Source: an uncultured Gemmatimonadota bacterium
GTDB lineage: Bacteria > Gemmatimonadota > Gemmatimonadetes > Gemmatimonadales > Gemmatimonadaceae
Direction of reading: 5' to 3'
DNA length: 64,000 bases
Assembly (NCBI GenBank): GCA_903882745.1
Contig: CAIRYG010000003.1
Coordinates: 1-64,000, forward strand
Shown piece by piece: positions 51,316 through 59,322 of this stretch. The number at the start of each line of letters is the position of its first letter. The first letter of the stretch is position 1. The translations under genes were made by a program, and so were the position numbers. The notes beneath the pieces were generated by a model, which was given only the letters and a program-made list of their open reading frames with translations, searched no databases and had not been told where the DNA came from.

Positions 51316-54300
51316 GTGCGCTCCTGGCGTCTGACTCTTCTGTTCGTCTTTTCCCTGTTCATCGGTTCCGCCGCCCAACTTGGCGCGCAGACGGTGGACG
51401 TGATCCGCGGCCGAGTGACCGGCCCCGACTCTGCGGCTATTCAAGGGGTGCGCGTGGTCGTCACCTCGCTCTCCGGCGCCGTGAACCGCGAGGCCCGTAC
51501 CGACCGCAATGGCCGGTTTACTGTGACCTTCCCGAACGGGGAGGGCGACTACTTCGTCACCTACACCTACCTCGGCTACGCCCCGCGCCGCTTTGAGATC
51601 AAGCGCGCCGCTGATGAGGATATTCTCATTGCCGATGCGCGCATGTCGAAGACCACGGAGCTCGACGCCATGCGCATCAGCGCACCGCGCGACAAGGTGA
51701 ACCGCGTGGAAGCCAATGCGGACATCTCCGGCACCGAGAAGACAGCGAGTGTCTCGGCGCTCTCGGCGGCTGACATGGGCAATCTTGCGGCGATGGCGGC
51801 ATCGCTCCCGGGCGTGACGCTTGTCCCGGGTGCCGATGGCGATCCGTCGGGCTTCTCGGTGCTCGGCCTCTCGGCGGACCAGAACAGCACGACGCTCAAC
51901 GGCCAGAACTCGAGCGCGTCGGACTTGCCACGCGACGCGGCGTTGTCGGTGAGCTTGAGCACGGGCACGTATGACGTGTCGCGCGGTGGATTCAGCGGCG
52001 GCCAGTTGAGTGTGCGCACGCGGTCGGGCACGAACTTCAAGATCCGCACCATGAGCTTGAACCTCGACGCGCCGCAGTTGCAGTGGACCGATGCCGCGGG
52101 ACGCGCGCTCGGCCAGCAGTACACGAACATTTCGCTCGGCGGCTTGGCCTCGGGCGCCTTTACGCTCGACAAGTCGTTTTACTCGGTCTCGTACCAGCTC
52201 GGCCGCCGTTCGAATCCGCTGTCGACGCTGTTGAACATGGATCCGCTCGCGCTGCAGACGACGGGTGTCTCGGCCGACTCGGTGACGCGCCTGCTCGGCA
52301 TCTTGGCGCTCAAGGGGATCCCGACCACGGTCGGGGCTGCGCCGTCGAACAAGCTGACCGACTCCGGCTCGCTGCTGGGCACCTTTGATCTCACCCCGCC
52401 GACGTCGTTCAGCGGCACGGCGCTCAACCTCACGATGAACGCGTCGTGGAACAAGGCGTCGCCGGTGTCGAACCTGCAGACGGAGATGCCCGCGCACAAC
52501 GGCGAGCGTACGACGGTCAACGGTGGCATTCAGGCCCGTCATTCCGGCTATCTCTTCTCGCTGCTCCTGAGCGAGTCGACCGTGGGCTACAATACGTCGC
52601 GCAACGCCTCGGACCCGTACTTGCTCGACGCCAGCGGTTCGGTCCGCATCAACAGCACCTTCGCCGACGGCACCAACGGTTTGAAGACAATCTCGTTCGG
52701 CGGAAGCCCGAACCTGAACTCGTCGAATCAAACGTCGAGCACGCAGTTCACGAATCAGCTCTCGTGGTTCAGCGAGAACAACAAGCATCGCGTGAAGCTC
52801 TCCACCGAGTTGCGTCGTGACAGCTATGACCAGGACGCCACCACGAACGCACTGGGCAGCTTTAGCTTCAACTCGCTGACCGATCTCGCCAACGGCACGC
52901 CGGCGTCGTTCACGCGCTCGCTCTCGCCGCGCACGCGCAATGGCAATCAGATTGTTGGCGCTATGGCGCTCGGCGATTCGTACCGCCAGAGCCAGGAATT
53001 GCAGATTCAGTACGGCGTGCGTGTCGACGGCAACCAGCTCTCGGCCACCCCTGCGCTGAACTCCGGGATCCAGTCGCTGTACGGCGTGGCAAACAACTAT
53101 GTGCCGAATCGTTTGTATGCGAGCCCGCGTATCGGGTTCGCCTACACGTACGGCACGTCGCAGCAGATCCCCGGCTTCGAAGGGGCGTTCCGCGGTCCGC
53201 GTGCGGTGATCCGCGGCGGTATCGGCCTCTTTCAGAACACCCCGGCCACCACCCTCATGACGAGTGCGGTCGACAATACTGGCTTGCCTGGTGCGGTGCA
53301 GCAGGTGACCTGCGTCGGCGTTGCCGCGCCGTCGCCGGATTGGCAGGGCTATCTCAGCCATTCCTCGTCGATCCCGAACAGCTGCGCCACCGGCGCTGGC
53401 AGTTCTGGCTTTAGCAGCACGGCTCCGAACGTCAGCATGTTCGCGAAGGATTACGAAGCCCAGCGCAGCCTGCGCGCGAACATGAACTGGGCGGGCCCGA
53501 TCCTGAACAATCGTTTCTCGGCAACGTTCGACGTAACCTACTCGAACAACATGAACCAGCCCGGGAACGTCGACCTGAACTTCCTGCCCACGACGCAGTT
53601 CAGCCTTGCCAGTGAGGGTGGACGTCCCGTGTTTGTCGCGCCGGCCAGCATTGTGGCAACCTCTGGCGCCATCTCGGCCGCCGGATCGCGCGTCTCGTCG
53701 CTGTACAATCGCGTCAACCAGGCGCGGTCGGATCTGCGCTCGGAGAGCAAGCAGTTCACGGTGCGCCTTTCGCCGGCGACCTTCTCGACCACCTGGTCGT
53801 GGAGCGTGAACTACGTGTTCTCCGATGTGCAGGAGCAGGTGCGTGGCTTCACCAGCACGGTGGGCAATCCGCTCAGCGTGGACTGGTATCGCTCGGCCAA
53901 CGCGTCGCGCCATCAGATTGTGTACTCGCTTGGCTACAACTTCTTCGATGCCGTCCGCGTGACCTGGAACGGCAACGTGCGCTCGGGCAACCTGTTCACC
54001 CCGATGATTTCGGGTGACGTGAACGGCGACGGTTACTCGAACGACCGCGCCTTTGTGCCGAACCCGGCGACCGCGACAGATCCGGCACTCGCCGCCTCCA
54101 TGACGCAGCTGCTCGCGTCGGCGACTGGCAATGTGAAGAGCTGCCTGCAGAACCAACTCGGCGCACTGGCCACGCGGAATAGCTGCGAAGGCCCGATGAC
54201 GCACACGGCGAACATGCAGATCTCGTTCAACCCGCTCAAGCTCGGGTTGCCGCAGCGCGCGATCATCTCGTTCAGCATCTCGAACCCGCTTGGCGCGGCC

Positions 54301-55053
54301 GACCTGATGCTCCACGGGCAGAACAACTTGCAGGGGTGGGGCACGACGGTGCAGCCCGACCAGTCGCTGCTCTACGTGCGCGGCTTTGACCCGGCTACGC
54401 AGCGCTTCAAGTACGAAGTCAACCAGCGCTTCGGATCGACCAGCTTGGCGTTCAACACGGTCCGTACGCCGGTGATTGTCACGGCGCAGATGCGATTCGA
54501 TCTCGGGCCGACACGCGAAAAGCAGTCACTCGTGCAGCAGCTGAATGCTGGGCGTCGTTCGGGCGGCCAGAAGGTCACAGAGGCCGTCCTGCGCGCGACG
54601 TACGCCAGCAGCGGTGGCTTGGTGAATCCGATCAGCACGATCCTGCGTCAGGCCGACTCGCTCAAGCTCAGCGGCCCGCAGGCGGATAGCCTCGCGACGC
54701 TCAATCGCTGGTACATCGTGCGCATGGACTCGGCCTGGTCGCCGGTCGCGAAGTACTTGGCCGCGCTCCCCAACGAGTACGACGAGTCCGATGTGTACGA
54801 GCGTTATCTCACGGCTCGCAAGAAGACGGTGGACTTGCTGATCAAGTTGTCGAAGCCGCTGACCGGGCTGCTCACGCCGGAACAGTATCGTATGCTTCCC
54901 GCGATTGTCGCGAGCTATCTCGATACGCGGTATCTGCAGGGGATTCGCAATGGCACCGCGGGCGGTGCACAGAATCCATTCAACAGCGGTGGTGGTGCCG
55001 GTATTCCGGGTGGTGGCGGCGGTGGTGGCGGTGGTGGTCGTAGCGGGAACTAA
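51316..55053 (+). CDS. Oar-like TonB-dependent receptor with helical C-terminal extension
   Basis: The 1245-residue protein has a signal peptide (to about residue 25), a carboxypeptidase-regulatory-like domain (about 28-110; IRGRVTGPDSAAIQGVRV), a plug (about 115-240; LAAMAASLPGVTLVPG, VLGLSADQNSTTLNG, GGFSGGQLSVRTRSGTN) and a large barrel with the Oar marks SGDVNGDGYSNDRAFV and a strand ending VTAQMRFDLGP near residue 1065. About 175 residues then follow that no barrel needs: LKLSGPQADSLATLNRWY, YLAALPNEYD, GLLTPEQYRMLP, like Spy/CpxP LTxxQ helices, then a Gly-rich tail. The start is a GTG. A secreted partner gene follows 54 bp later. Confidence 0.9.
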   Translation: MRSWRLTLLFVFSLFIGSAAQLGAQTVDVIRGRVTGPDSAAIQGVRVVVTSLSGAVNREARTDRNGRFTVTFPNGEGDYFVTYTYLGYAPRRFEIKRAADEDILIADARMSKTTELDAMRISAPRDKVNRVEANADISGTEKTASVSALSAADMGNLAAMAASLPGVTLVPGADGDPSGFSVLGLSADQNSTTLNGQNSSASDLPRDAALSVSLSTGTYDVSRGGFSGGQLSVRTRSGTNFKIRTMSLNLDAPQLQWTDAAGRALGQQYTNISLGGLASGAFTLDKSFYSVSYQLGRRSNPLSTLLNMDPLALQTTGVSADSVTRLLGILALKGIPTTVGAAPSNKLTDSGSLLGTFDLTPPTSFSGTALNLTMNASWNKASPVSNLQTEMPAHNGERTTVNGGIQARHSGYLFSLLLSESTVGYNTSRNASDPYLLDASGSVRINSTFADGTNGLKTISFGGSPNLNSSNQTSSTQFTNQLSWFSENNKHRVKLSTELRRDSYDQDATTNALGSFSFNSLTDLANGTPASFTRSLSPRTRNGNQIVGAMALGDSYRQSQELQIQYGVRVDGNQLSATPALNSGIQSLYGVANNYVPNRLYASPRIGFAYTYGTSQQIPGFEGAFRGPRAVIRGGIGLFQNTPATTLMTSAVDNTGLPGAVQQVTCVGVAAPSPDWQGYLSHSSSIPNSCATGAGSSGFSSTAPNVSMFAKDYEAQRSLRANMNWAGPILNNRFSATFDVTYSNNMNQPGNVDLNFLPTTQFSLASEGGRPVFVAPASIVATSGAISAAGSRVSSLYNRVNQARSDLRSESKQFTVRLSPATFSTTWSWSVNYVFSDVQEQVRGFTSTVGNPLSVDWYRSANASRHQIVYSLGYNFFDAVRVTWNGNVRSGNLFTPMISGDVNGDGYSNDRAFVPNPATATDPALAASMTQLLASATGNVKSCLQNQLGALATRNSCEGPMTHTANMQISFNPLKLGLPQRAIISFSISNPLGAADLMLHGQNNLQGWGTTVQPDQSLLYVRGFDPATQRFKYEVNQRFGSTSLAFNTVRTPVIVTAQMRFDLGPTREKQSLVQQLNAGRRSGGQKVTEAVLRATYASSGGLVNPISTILRQADSLKLSGPQADSLATLNRWYIVRMDSAWSPVAKYLAALPNEYDESDVYERYLTARKKTVDLLIKLSKPLTGLLTPEQYRMLPAIVASYLDTRYLQGIRNGTAGGAQNPFNSGGGAGIPGGGGGGGGGGRSGN

Positions 55054-55107
55054 TCGCCCGTCCATCTGACTTTTTGTATAGCCTGTAAATCTTCTTTGGT
55101 GATTCGA

Positions 55108-56691
55108 ATGACACGCAAGCATATCTCGATGGCCGCGCTCGCTTTGTGCGTGTGCGCCGTGCAGTCTGTGAAAGCGCAGGACCCGATGCCGGAAAACACG
55201 CCGGCCAGTCAGCTCCCGCCAATCAAGCCGTTGGGCGCCGTCTTCGCGAAGTCCAAGGAACTGCTTGGCTCCGTCTCAGCCGTGCGTTCGTTGCCGGGTG
55301 GAAAGGTCCTCGTAAACGACATCAACGGCCGCAAGGTCGTGCTATTTGACTCGACCCTCGCGACCACCACGCTGGTCGCGGACACGACCAGTGCAACGGC
55401 CAACGCCTACAGCTCGCGCGCTGGTGGCCTGATTCCGTGGAAGGGTGACTCCACGCTGTTTGTCGATCCGTTGTCGCTCTCGATGCTGGTGATTGATGGC
55501 AAGGGGAACATCACGCGGGTGATGTCGGTCCCGCGCGCCAACGATGTGAACCTGCTGATTGGCGGACCGAACGGCACGCCAGGCACCGACGCGTCGGGAC
55601 GCTTGATTTATCGCGGCACTCAGGGGCGCGGTGGTGGTGGACGTGGCCCCAACGGCGCGCAGCCCATCCCGACGCCCGCGCGTGCCGGTGGCGCTGGCGG
55701 TGCAGCAGCGACGGCATCGACCGCCGGACTGCCCCCCGGCATGGCCCCGCTTCCGGGTCAGACGACGGCAGCCACGGCAAACACCGGCAACAATCGTGGT
55801 GGGGGTGGACGTGGCTTTGGTGGCGGCGCGCAGCCGGATTCGGCGCCGCTCGTCCGCTTCGACCTGATGTCCCGCAAACTCGATACGATCGCCTTTCTCA
55901 AAGTCCCCGTGAGCAACGTACGCGTGGCGCAGGGGGATGACGGCCGGATGAATATGCTGGTGACGGTGAATCCGCTCCCAGTGGCTGACGACTGGTCGCT
56001 CTTGGCCGACGGATCGATCGCCGTGGTGCGTGCGCGTGATTATCACGTGGATTGGGTTCGCGCGAACGGTACAAAAGATGCGACCGGCAAAACGCCGTTC
56101 GATTGGAAGCGGATGAGTGAGGACGAGAAGTCGGCGTTCCTCGACTCGACCAAGGCGTCGCTCGAGAAGTTGCGGGCTCAGGCCGCGGCTGGTGACCAAG
56201 CCGGTGCGGCAGCTGCCGCCGCGGCGGCCGGCATCTCGGGAATCCCGGGACTCAACATGGGTGGTGGCGGTGGTGGTGGTGGTCGCGGAGGTGATACCGG
56301 CGGCGGCGGCCGTGGCGGCCGTGGTGGTGGCGACACCGGCGGCGGGTTCGGTGGCGGTGGTGGTGGATTCGGCGGCGGCGGACGTGGTGGGCGAGGCGGC
56401 GTTGAGCTCCAGCCAATCAACATGGTCTCGCCAAACGAGATGTCCGACTATGTACCGCCCTTCACCCCGGGCGCTGCACTCGGTGATGCCGACGGCAACC
56501 TCTGGGTGCGCACAACGCGCGGGATCAATGGCGGCTCCATTTACGACGTCATCTCGCCAAAGGGTGAGTTGCTCAAGCGCGTCGGCATGCCCCCGGGACG
56601 TGTCATCTCTGGCTTCGGCACGGGCGGCATCGTCTACATGGGCGTGCGCGAAGAAGGCGGCGTGCGACTCGAAGCGGCACGCGCGCCGTAA
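55108..56691 (+). CDS. Exported Gly-rich propeller-like protein
   Basis: The 527-residue protein has a signal peptide (to about residue 24). Its ordered parts read like beta-propeller blades: LLGSVSAVRSLPGGKVLVNDINGRKVVLFD, LFVDPLSLSMLVIDGKGNI, DDWSLLADGSIAVVRARDYHVDW, and ALGDADGNLWVRTTRG followed by DVISPKGELLKRVGMPPG. Three Gly/Arg-rich inserts interrupt it (near nucleotides 55622-55650, 55795-55830 and 56255-56400); the last is over 40 residues of mostly Gly, Arg and Asp. No enzyme motif is seen. It probably works with the upstream Oar-like receptor at the cell surface. The ATG at 55108 is preferred over the TTG at 55096. A terminator follows. Confidence 0.72.
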   Translation: MTRKHISMAALALCVCAVQSVKAQDPMPENTPASQLPPIKPLGAVFAKSKELLGSVSAVRSLPGGKVLVNDINGRKVVLFDSTLATTTLVADTTSATANAYSSRAGGLIPWKGDSTLFVDPLSLSMLVIDGKGNITRVMSVPRANDVNLLIGGPNGTPGTDASGRLIYRGTQGRGGGGRGPNGAQPIPTPARAGGAGGAAATASTAGLPPGMAPLPGQTTAATANTGNNRGGGGRGFGGGAQPDSAPLVRFDLMSRKLDTIAFLKVPVSNVRVAQGDDGRMNMLVTVNPLPVADDWSLLADGSIAVVRARDYHVDWVRANGTKDATGKTPFDWKRMSEDEKSAFLDSTKASLEKLRAQAAAGDQAGAAAAAAAAGISGIPGLNMGGGGGGGGRGGDTGGGGRGGRGGGDTGGGFGGGGGGFGGGGRGGRGGVELQPINMVSPNEMSDYVPPFTPGAALGDADGNLWVRTTRGINGGSIYDVISPKGELLKRVGMPPGRVISGFGTGGIVYMGVREEGGVRLEAARAP

Positions 56692-56717
56692 CGCACGTCG
56701 ATGGCGAGTTGGATCTG

Positions 56718-56758
56718 CGGGGGTGTTCTCGAGTGCTCATCACTCGTGAACACCCCCG
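56718..56758 (+). terminator. Terminator hairpin after the propeller-like gene
   Basis: Long stem: 56718-56728 pairs with 56748-56758 (CGGGGGTGTTC) and, after a T-T mismatch, CGAGTG pairs with CACTCG, with a CTCAT loop. It lies 26 bp after the stop at 56691. The U tract is weak (TTCGATAT), so it could also be partly read through into the plug-like gene at 56827. Confidence 0.7.
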
Positions 56759-56826
56759 TTCGATATGGTGCCGAGCAACGCCGAGCGAGTAGCTTGTTCA
56801 GTATCCTTCCGTCAGGCGAACTCCGG

Positions 56827-58242
56827 ATGCGGCTCCGAACTCTGTTTCTCGCGATGCTGTGCGCGTGCGTCGTGGACGCGCAATCGGCGCGCACCACCGT
56901 CCGTGGCGTCGTGCGCGACAGTATTTCCCACCGACCGCTCGCTGCCGCCACGGTGCAACTGGTAGCACCCGATACCCTTGCCGCGTTTGGTCGTACCGCC
57001 ATCTCCGACTCCCTCGGTCGTTTCACGCTGACCGATGTCGCAGACGGCCGCTACATGATCGGGTTCTACCATCCGCTGCTCGACTCCCTCGGCGTCGAGC
57101 CGCCACCACGCACGGTGCGGGTGGAGGGGCATCAGTCAGTCAGCATTGATCTCGCAACACCGTCGCCGGAGAAGATCCGCGCTGCGGTGTGTGGCGTGCG
57201 CGCGGTGACAGACTCTGCGGCACTCCTGATGGGTGTCGTGCGCGACGCGAAGACCCTCACACCGGCGAGTGGTGTAAAGGTCGCGGGCGAATGGCTTGAG
57301 CTTGCGTTCCGCCCCGATGGCGTCCAACGGCACCAACCGCGCTTGATCGCAACCACAGGAGACAATGGGTGGTTCGCTATCTGTAATGTGCCCCGTTCCG
57401 GCACGATGTTTTTGATCGCGAGTCGCGGGGCCGACAGTACCGATATGATTGACGTGCAGATTCCCGCCGAAGGGTTTCTGCGTCAGGAGTTATTCCTTGG
57501 TCCGTCTCGAAAACGTGCCGTAGCAGCCGTCTCGCGTGCCGACAGTGCGGCGGCAACGCCGCGGACGATTCGGGTAGGTGACGAGCGATTGAGCGGTACC
57601 GTATTGATTGCGAACGGCTCACGCCCCCTCGCGGGAGCACAGGTGCGTGTCGCGGACGGCGATGCGGCGCGCACGAACGAACGCGGGGAATGGACGATCA
57701 CGGATGCGCCCGCTGGCACGCGCACGCTCGAGGTGCGAGCGATCGGCTATTACCCCGAACGGAGAACCGTGGACATCTTCGACGGAAGCGCGCCGGTACG
57801 CGTCACCCTCTCCACGTTGAAAGCTGTCTTGGATACGGTTCGAATCTCCGCGTCTCGTGTGCGCTATGGGAGCGACCGGAGCGGCTTTGAGCAGCGGGCG
57901 CGGACCGCTGGCGTAGGTCGGTTTATCACCGCCGACGACATCAAGCGCCGCCCGGTAACAAATGCGTCGGATGTCTTCCGCCTGATGCCTGGAGTACGTC
58001 TCGAGCGTGATAGTTCGGGATTTACCAAACAACTCCAAGTGCGGGGGATGATGGCGGACTGGTGCACCCCGTCGATCTACCTCAACGGCGGGTTCATGAG
58101 TGGATTCGACGCCGACGAGATTGATGCGATGGTTCAACCCGAGCAGATCAAAGGAATCGAGATTTACACAGGCCCGGGAATCCCCGCGGCCTTCCAACGA
58201 GGAATGACGGGATGCGGCAGTATCGTGATCTGGACGCGCTGA
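56827..58242 (+). CDS. Exported regulatory-domain plus plug protein without a barrel
   Basis: The 471-residue protein has a signal peptide (to about residue 20). Three carboxypeptidase-regulatory-like segments follow (VRGVVRDSISHRPLAAATV, LMGVVRDAKTLTPASGVKV, LSGTVLIANGSRPLAGAQV). Then a TonB plug: LDTVRISASRVRYGS, FITADDIKRRPVTNASDVFRLMPGVRLE, LQVRGMMADWCTPSIYLNGGFMSG, VQPEQIKGIEIYTGPG, and a final MTGCGSIVIWTR. The gene stops where the barrel would start. It has the same plan as the protein at 26863-27600. Two Cys (W-C-T and G-C-G) could form a disulfide. It may be an exported ligand-binding or adaptor protein. The ATG at 56827 starts the signal peptide. Confidence 0.8.
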   Translation: MRLRTLFLAMLCACVVDAQSARTTVRGVVRDSISHRPLAAATVQLVAPDTLAAFGRTAISDSLGRFTLTDVADGRYMIGFYHPLLDSLGVEPPPRTVRVEGHQSVSIDLATPSPEKIRAAVCGVRAVTDSAALLMGVVRDAKTLTPASGVKVAGEWLELAFRPDGVQRHQPRLIATTGDNGWFAICNVPRSGTMFLIASRGADSTDMIDVQIPAEGFLRQELFLGPSRKRAVAAVSRADSAAATPRTIRVGDERLSGTVLIANGSRPLAGAQVRVADGDAARTNERGEWTITDAPAGTRTLEVRAIGYYPERRTVDIFDGSAPVRVTLSTLKAVLDTVRISASRVRYGSDRSGFEQRARTAGVGRFITADDIKRRPVTNASDVFRLMPGVRLERDSSGFTKQLQVRGMMADWCTPSIYLNGGFMSGFDADEIDAMVQPEQIKGIEIYTGPGIPAAFQRGMTGCGSIVIWTR

Positions 58243-58781
58243 TACGACGTCTTGGTATGGGTGTCGTGTTCGCAACGGCGGTGGCGCTGCCCACGCGCGC
58301 GGTGGCACAAGCGCCCGCGCTCGCTGGAAGCTGGACCCTCGTGTCACGCCTCGACAGCGGCACCGCCGGCACCACCGGAATCCGCGGCACCCTGCCCGCC
58401 GACGGGGCACTCGGGGCAGATCCGATTTCGTTTCTCACGTACGACACCTTCGGCAATGTGTCGGCGCAACTCATGGCGCGGCGGCGCACGGCAGAAATTC
58501 CCAAGCCGGCGGCGTCTACACAGTCAGACCCCAACAACAGCGCTCCCTCGGGTGGCTACGATGCCTATTTCGGGCATTACACCGTCGACGTCGCTGCCGG
58601 GACGGTCACACACGAACTCCTTGGCGCACTTGCCCCTGCCGACGTCGGCAGAAAGCTCACGCGGCATTTTGTGTTGGATGGGGACGTGCTGCGCCTCTGG
58701 TTCGAGACGACGCGTGCCGATGGCACTCCAGTACGTCGCACCCTCACGTGGAACCGCGTGCGCGAGCGGCCTGGCGCATAA
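58212..58781 (+). CDS. Exported lipocalin-like-domain protein
   Basis: The 189-residue protein has a signal peptide (hydrophobic about 15-33, AVAQAP), then LAGSWTLVSRLDS, DPISFLTYDTFGNVSAQLMARRR, GGYDAYFGHYTVDVAAGTVTHELLGAL and LTRHFVLDGDVLRLWFETTRADG, the pattern of the lipocalin-like DUF (Lipocalin_5) with a GSWxL start. It probably binds a small hydrophobic ligand in the periplasm. The start at 58212 has GAGGA 8 nt upstream and overlaps the plug-like gene by 31 bp, implying coupling; the Met at 58257 is possible. Its stop abuts the stop of the convergent CcdC-like gene with no base between. Confidence 0.82.
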   Translation: MRQYRDLDALIRRLGMGVVFATAVALPTRAVAQAPALAGSWTLVSRLDSGTAGTTGIRGTLPADGALGADPISFLTYDTFGNVSAQLMARRRTAEIPKPAASTQSDPNNSAPSGGYDAYFGHYTVDVAAGTVTHELLGALAPADVGRKLTRHFVLDGDVLRLWFETTRADGTPVRRTLTWNRVRERPGA

Positions 58782-59270
58782 TCAGCCGGCGAACGGTTCT
58801 CGAAGCAGGCGCTGATATTCCACGTACATCGCGGCACGCCAGCGGGCGATCATCCCAAAGGCCAGCGCGAAGAGCACCGCCGCGGTCTGCAACGGCGAGA
58901 TTAGGTGCCCGATATAGTCGCGGAGCACAAATCGTGTCGCGAGCAGCCCGAACAGAATCCAGAGAAAAGTCTTGGAGCGCTTGAGCACGACGCCCCCGTC
59001 CGCGCGACGTTCCAGTCGCGACGTTCGAATCAGCGGCTCGGCGAGTACCACCGCCCCCATAAACACCGCGCCGACAACCCAGAGCAGCGGAATGCGGAAT
59101 GGCGGATAGAAAAACATCCCAAAGCCCGTTGCCATTCCCAGTGGTGGGATGACAATCAGCGGGATCGTGATAGGACGCTGCGTCTCCCGTATGCGCCAGC
59201 CGAGCATGACGGTGGCGCCGCCGAGTGTTGCGGCGACGCCGGTGAAGAGGGAGGTGGGAGAAAGTATCAC
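58782..59270 (-). CDS. CcdC-like membrane protein
   Basis: The 162-residue integral membrane protein has about five helices. The end (LKRSKTFLWILFGLLATRFVLRDYIG, FALAFGMIARWRAAMYVEYQRLL) matches the CcdC/DUF1453 family, named after a Bacillus gene near ccdA and cytochrome c biogenesis, but of unknown function. No cytochrome c biogenesis genes are nearby. The start is a GTG. It is downstream of nothing obvious; the VPS10-like gene ends 41 bp upstream on the same strand, so co-transcription from there is possible. Confidence 0.75.
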   Translation of the reverse strand: MILSPTSLFTGVAATLGGATVMLGWRIRETQRPITIPLIVIPPLGMATGFGMFFYPPFRIPLLWVVGAVFMGAVVLAEPLIRTSRLERRADGGVVLKRSKTFLWILFGLLATRFVLRDYIGHLISPLQTAAVLFALAFGMIARWRAAMYVEYQRLLREPFAG

Positions 59271-59293
59271 GATCAGTTGCCAGCAGCACTCCA

Positions 59294-59322
59294 GCGCGAC
59301 GACCCGCGCGACTACCCGCGCG
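59294..59322. repeat. 12-bp tandem repeat (about 2.4 copies) spanning the VPS10-like gene stop
   Basis: GCGCGACGACCC (59294) and GCGCGACTACCC (59306) are followed by a partial third GCGCGG (59318). The stop codon (complement of 59312-59314) lies in the second unit; the last codons of the gene form the third. Confidence 0.75.

Noticed and set aside
51265-54315. Long minus-strand open frame opposite the Oar-like receptor (over 1000 codons)
   Set aside because: It is Arg/His/Ala-rich with no domain pattern and lies fully antisense to a clear receptor gene; such frames are common opposite high-GC genes.
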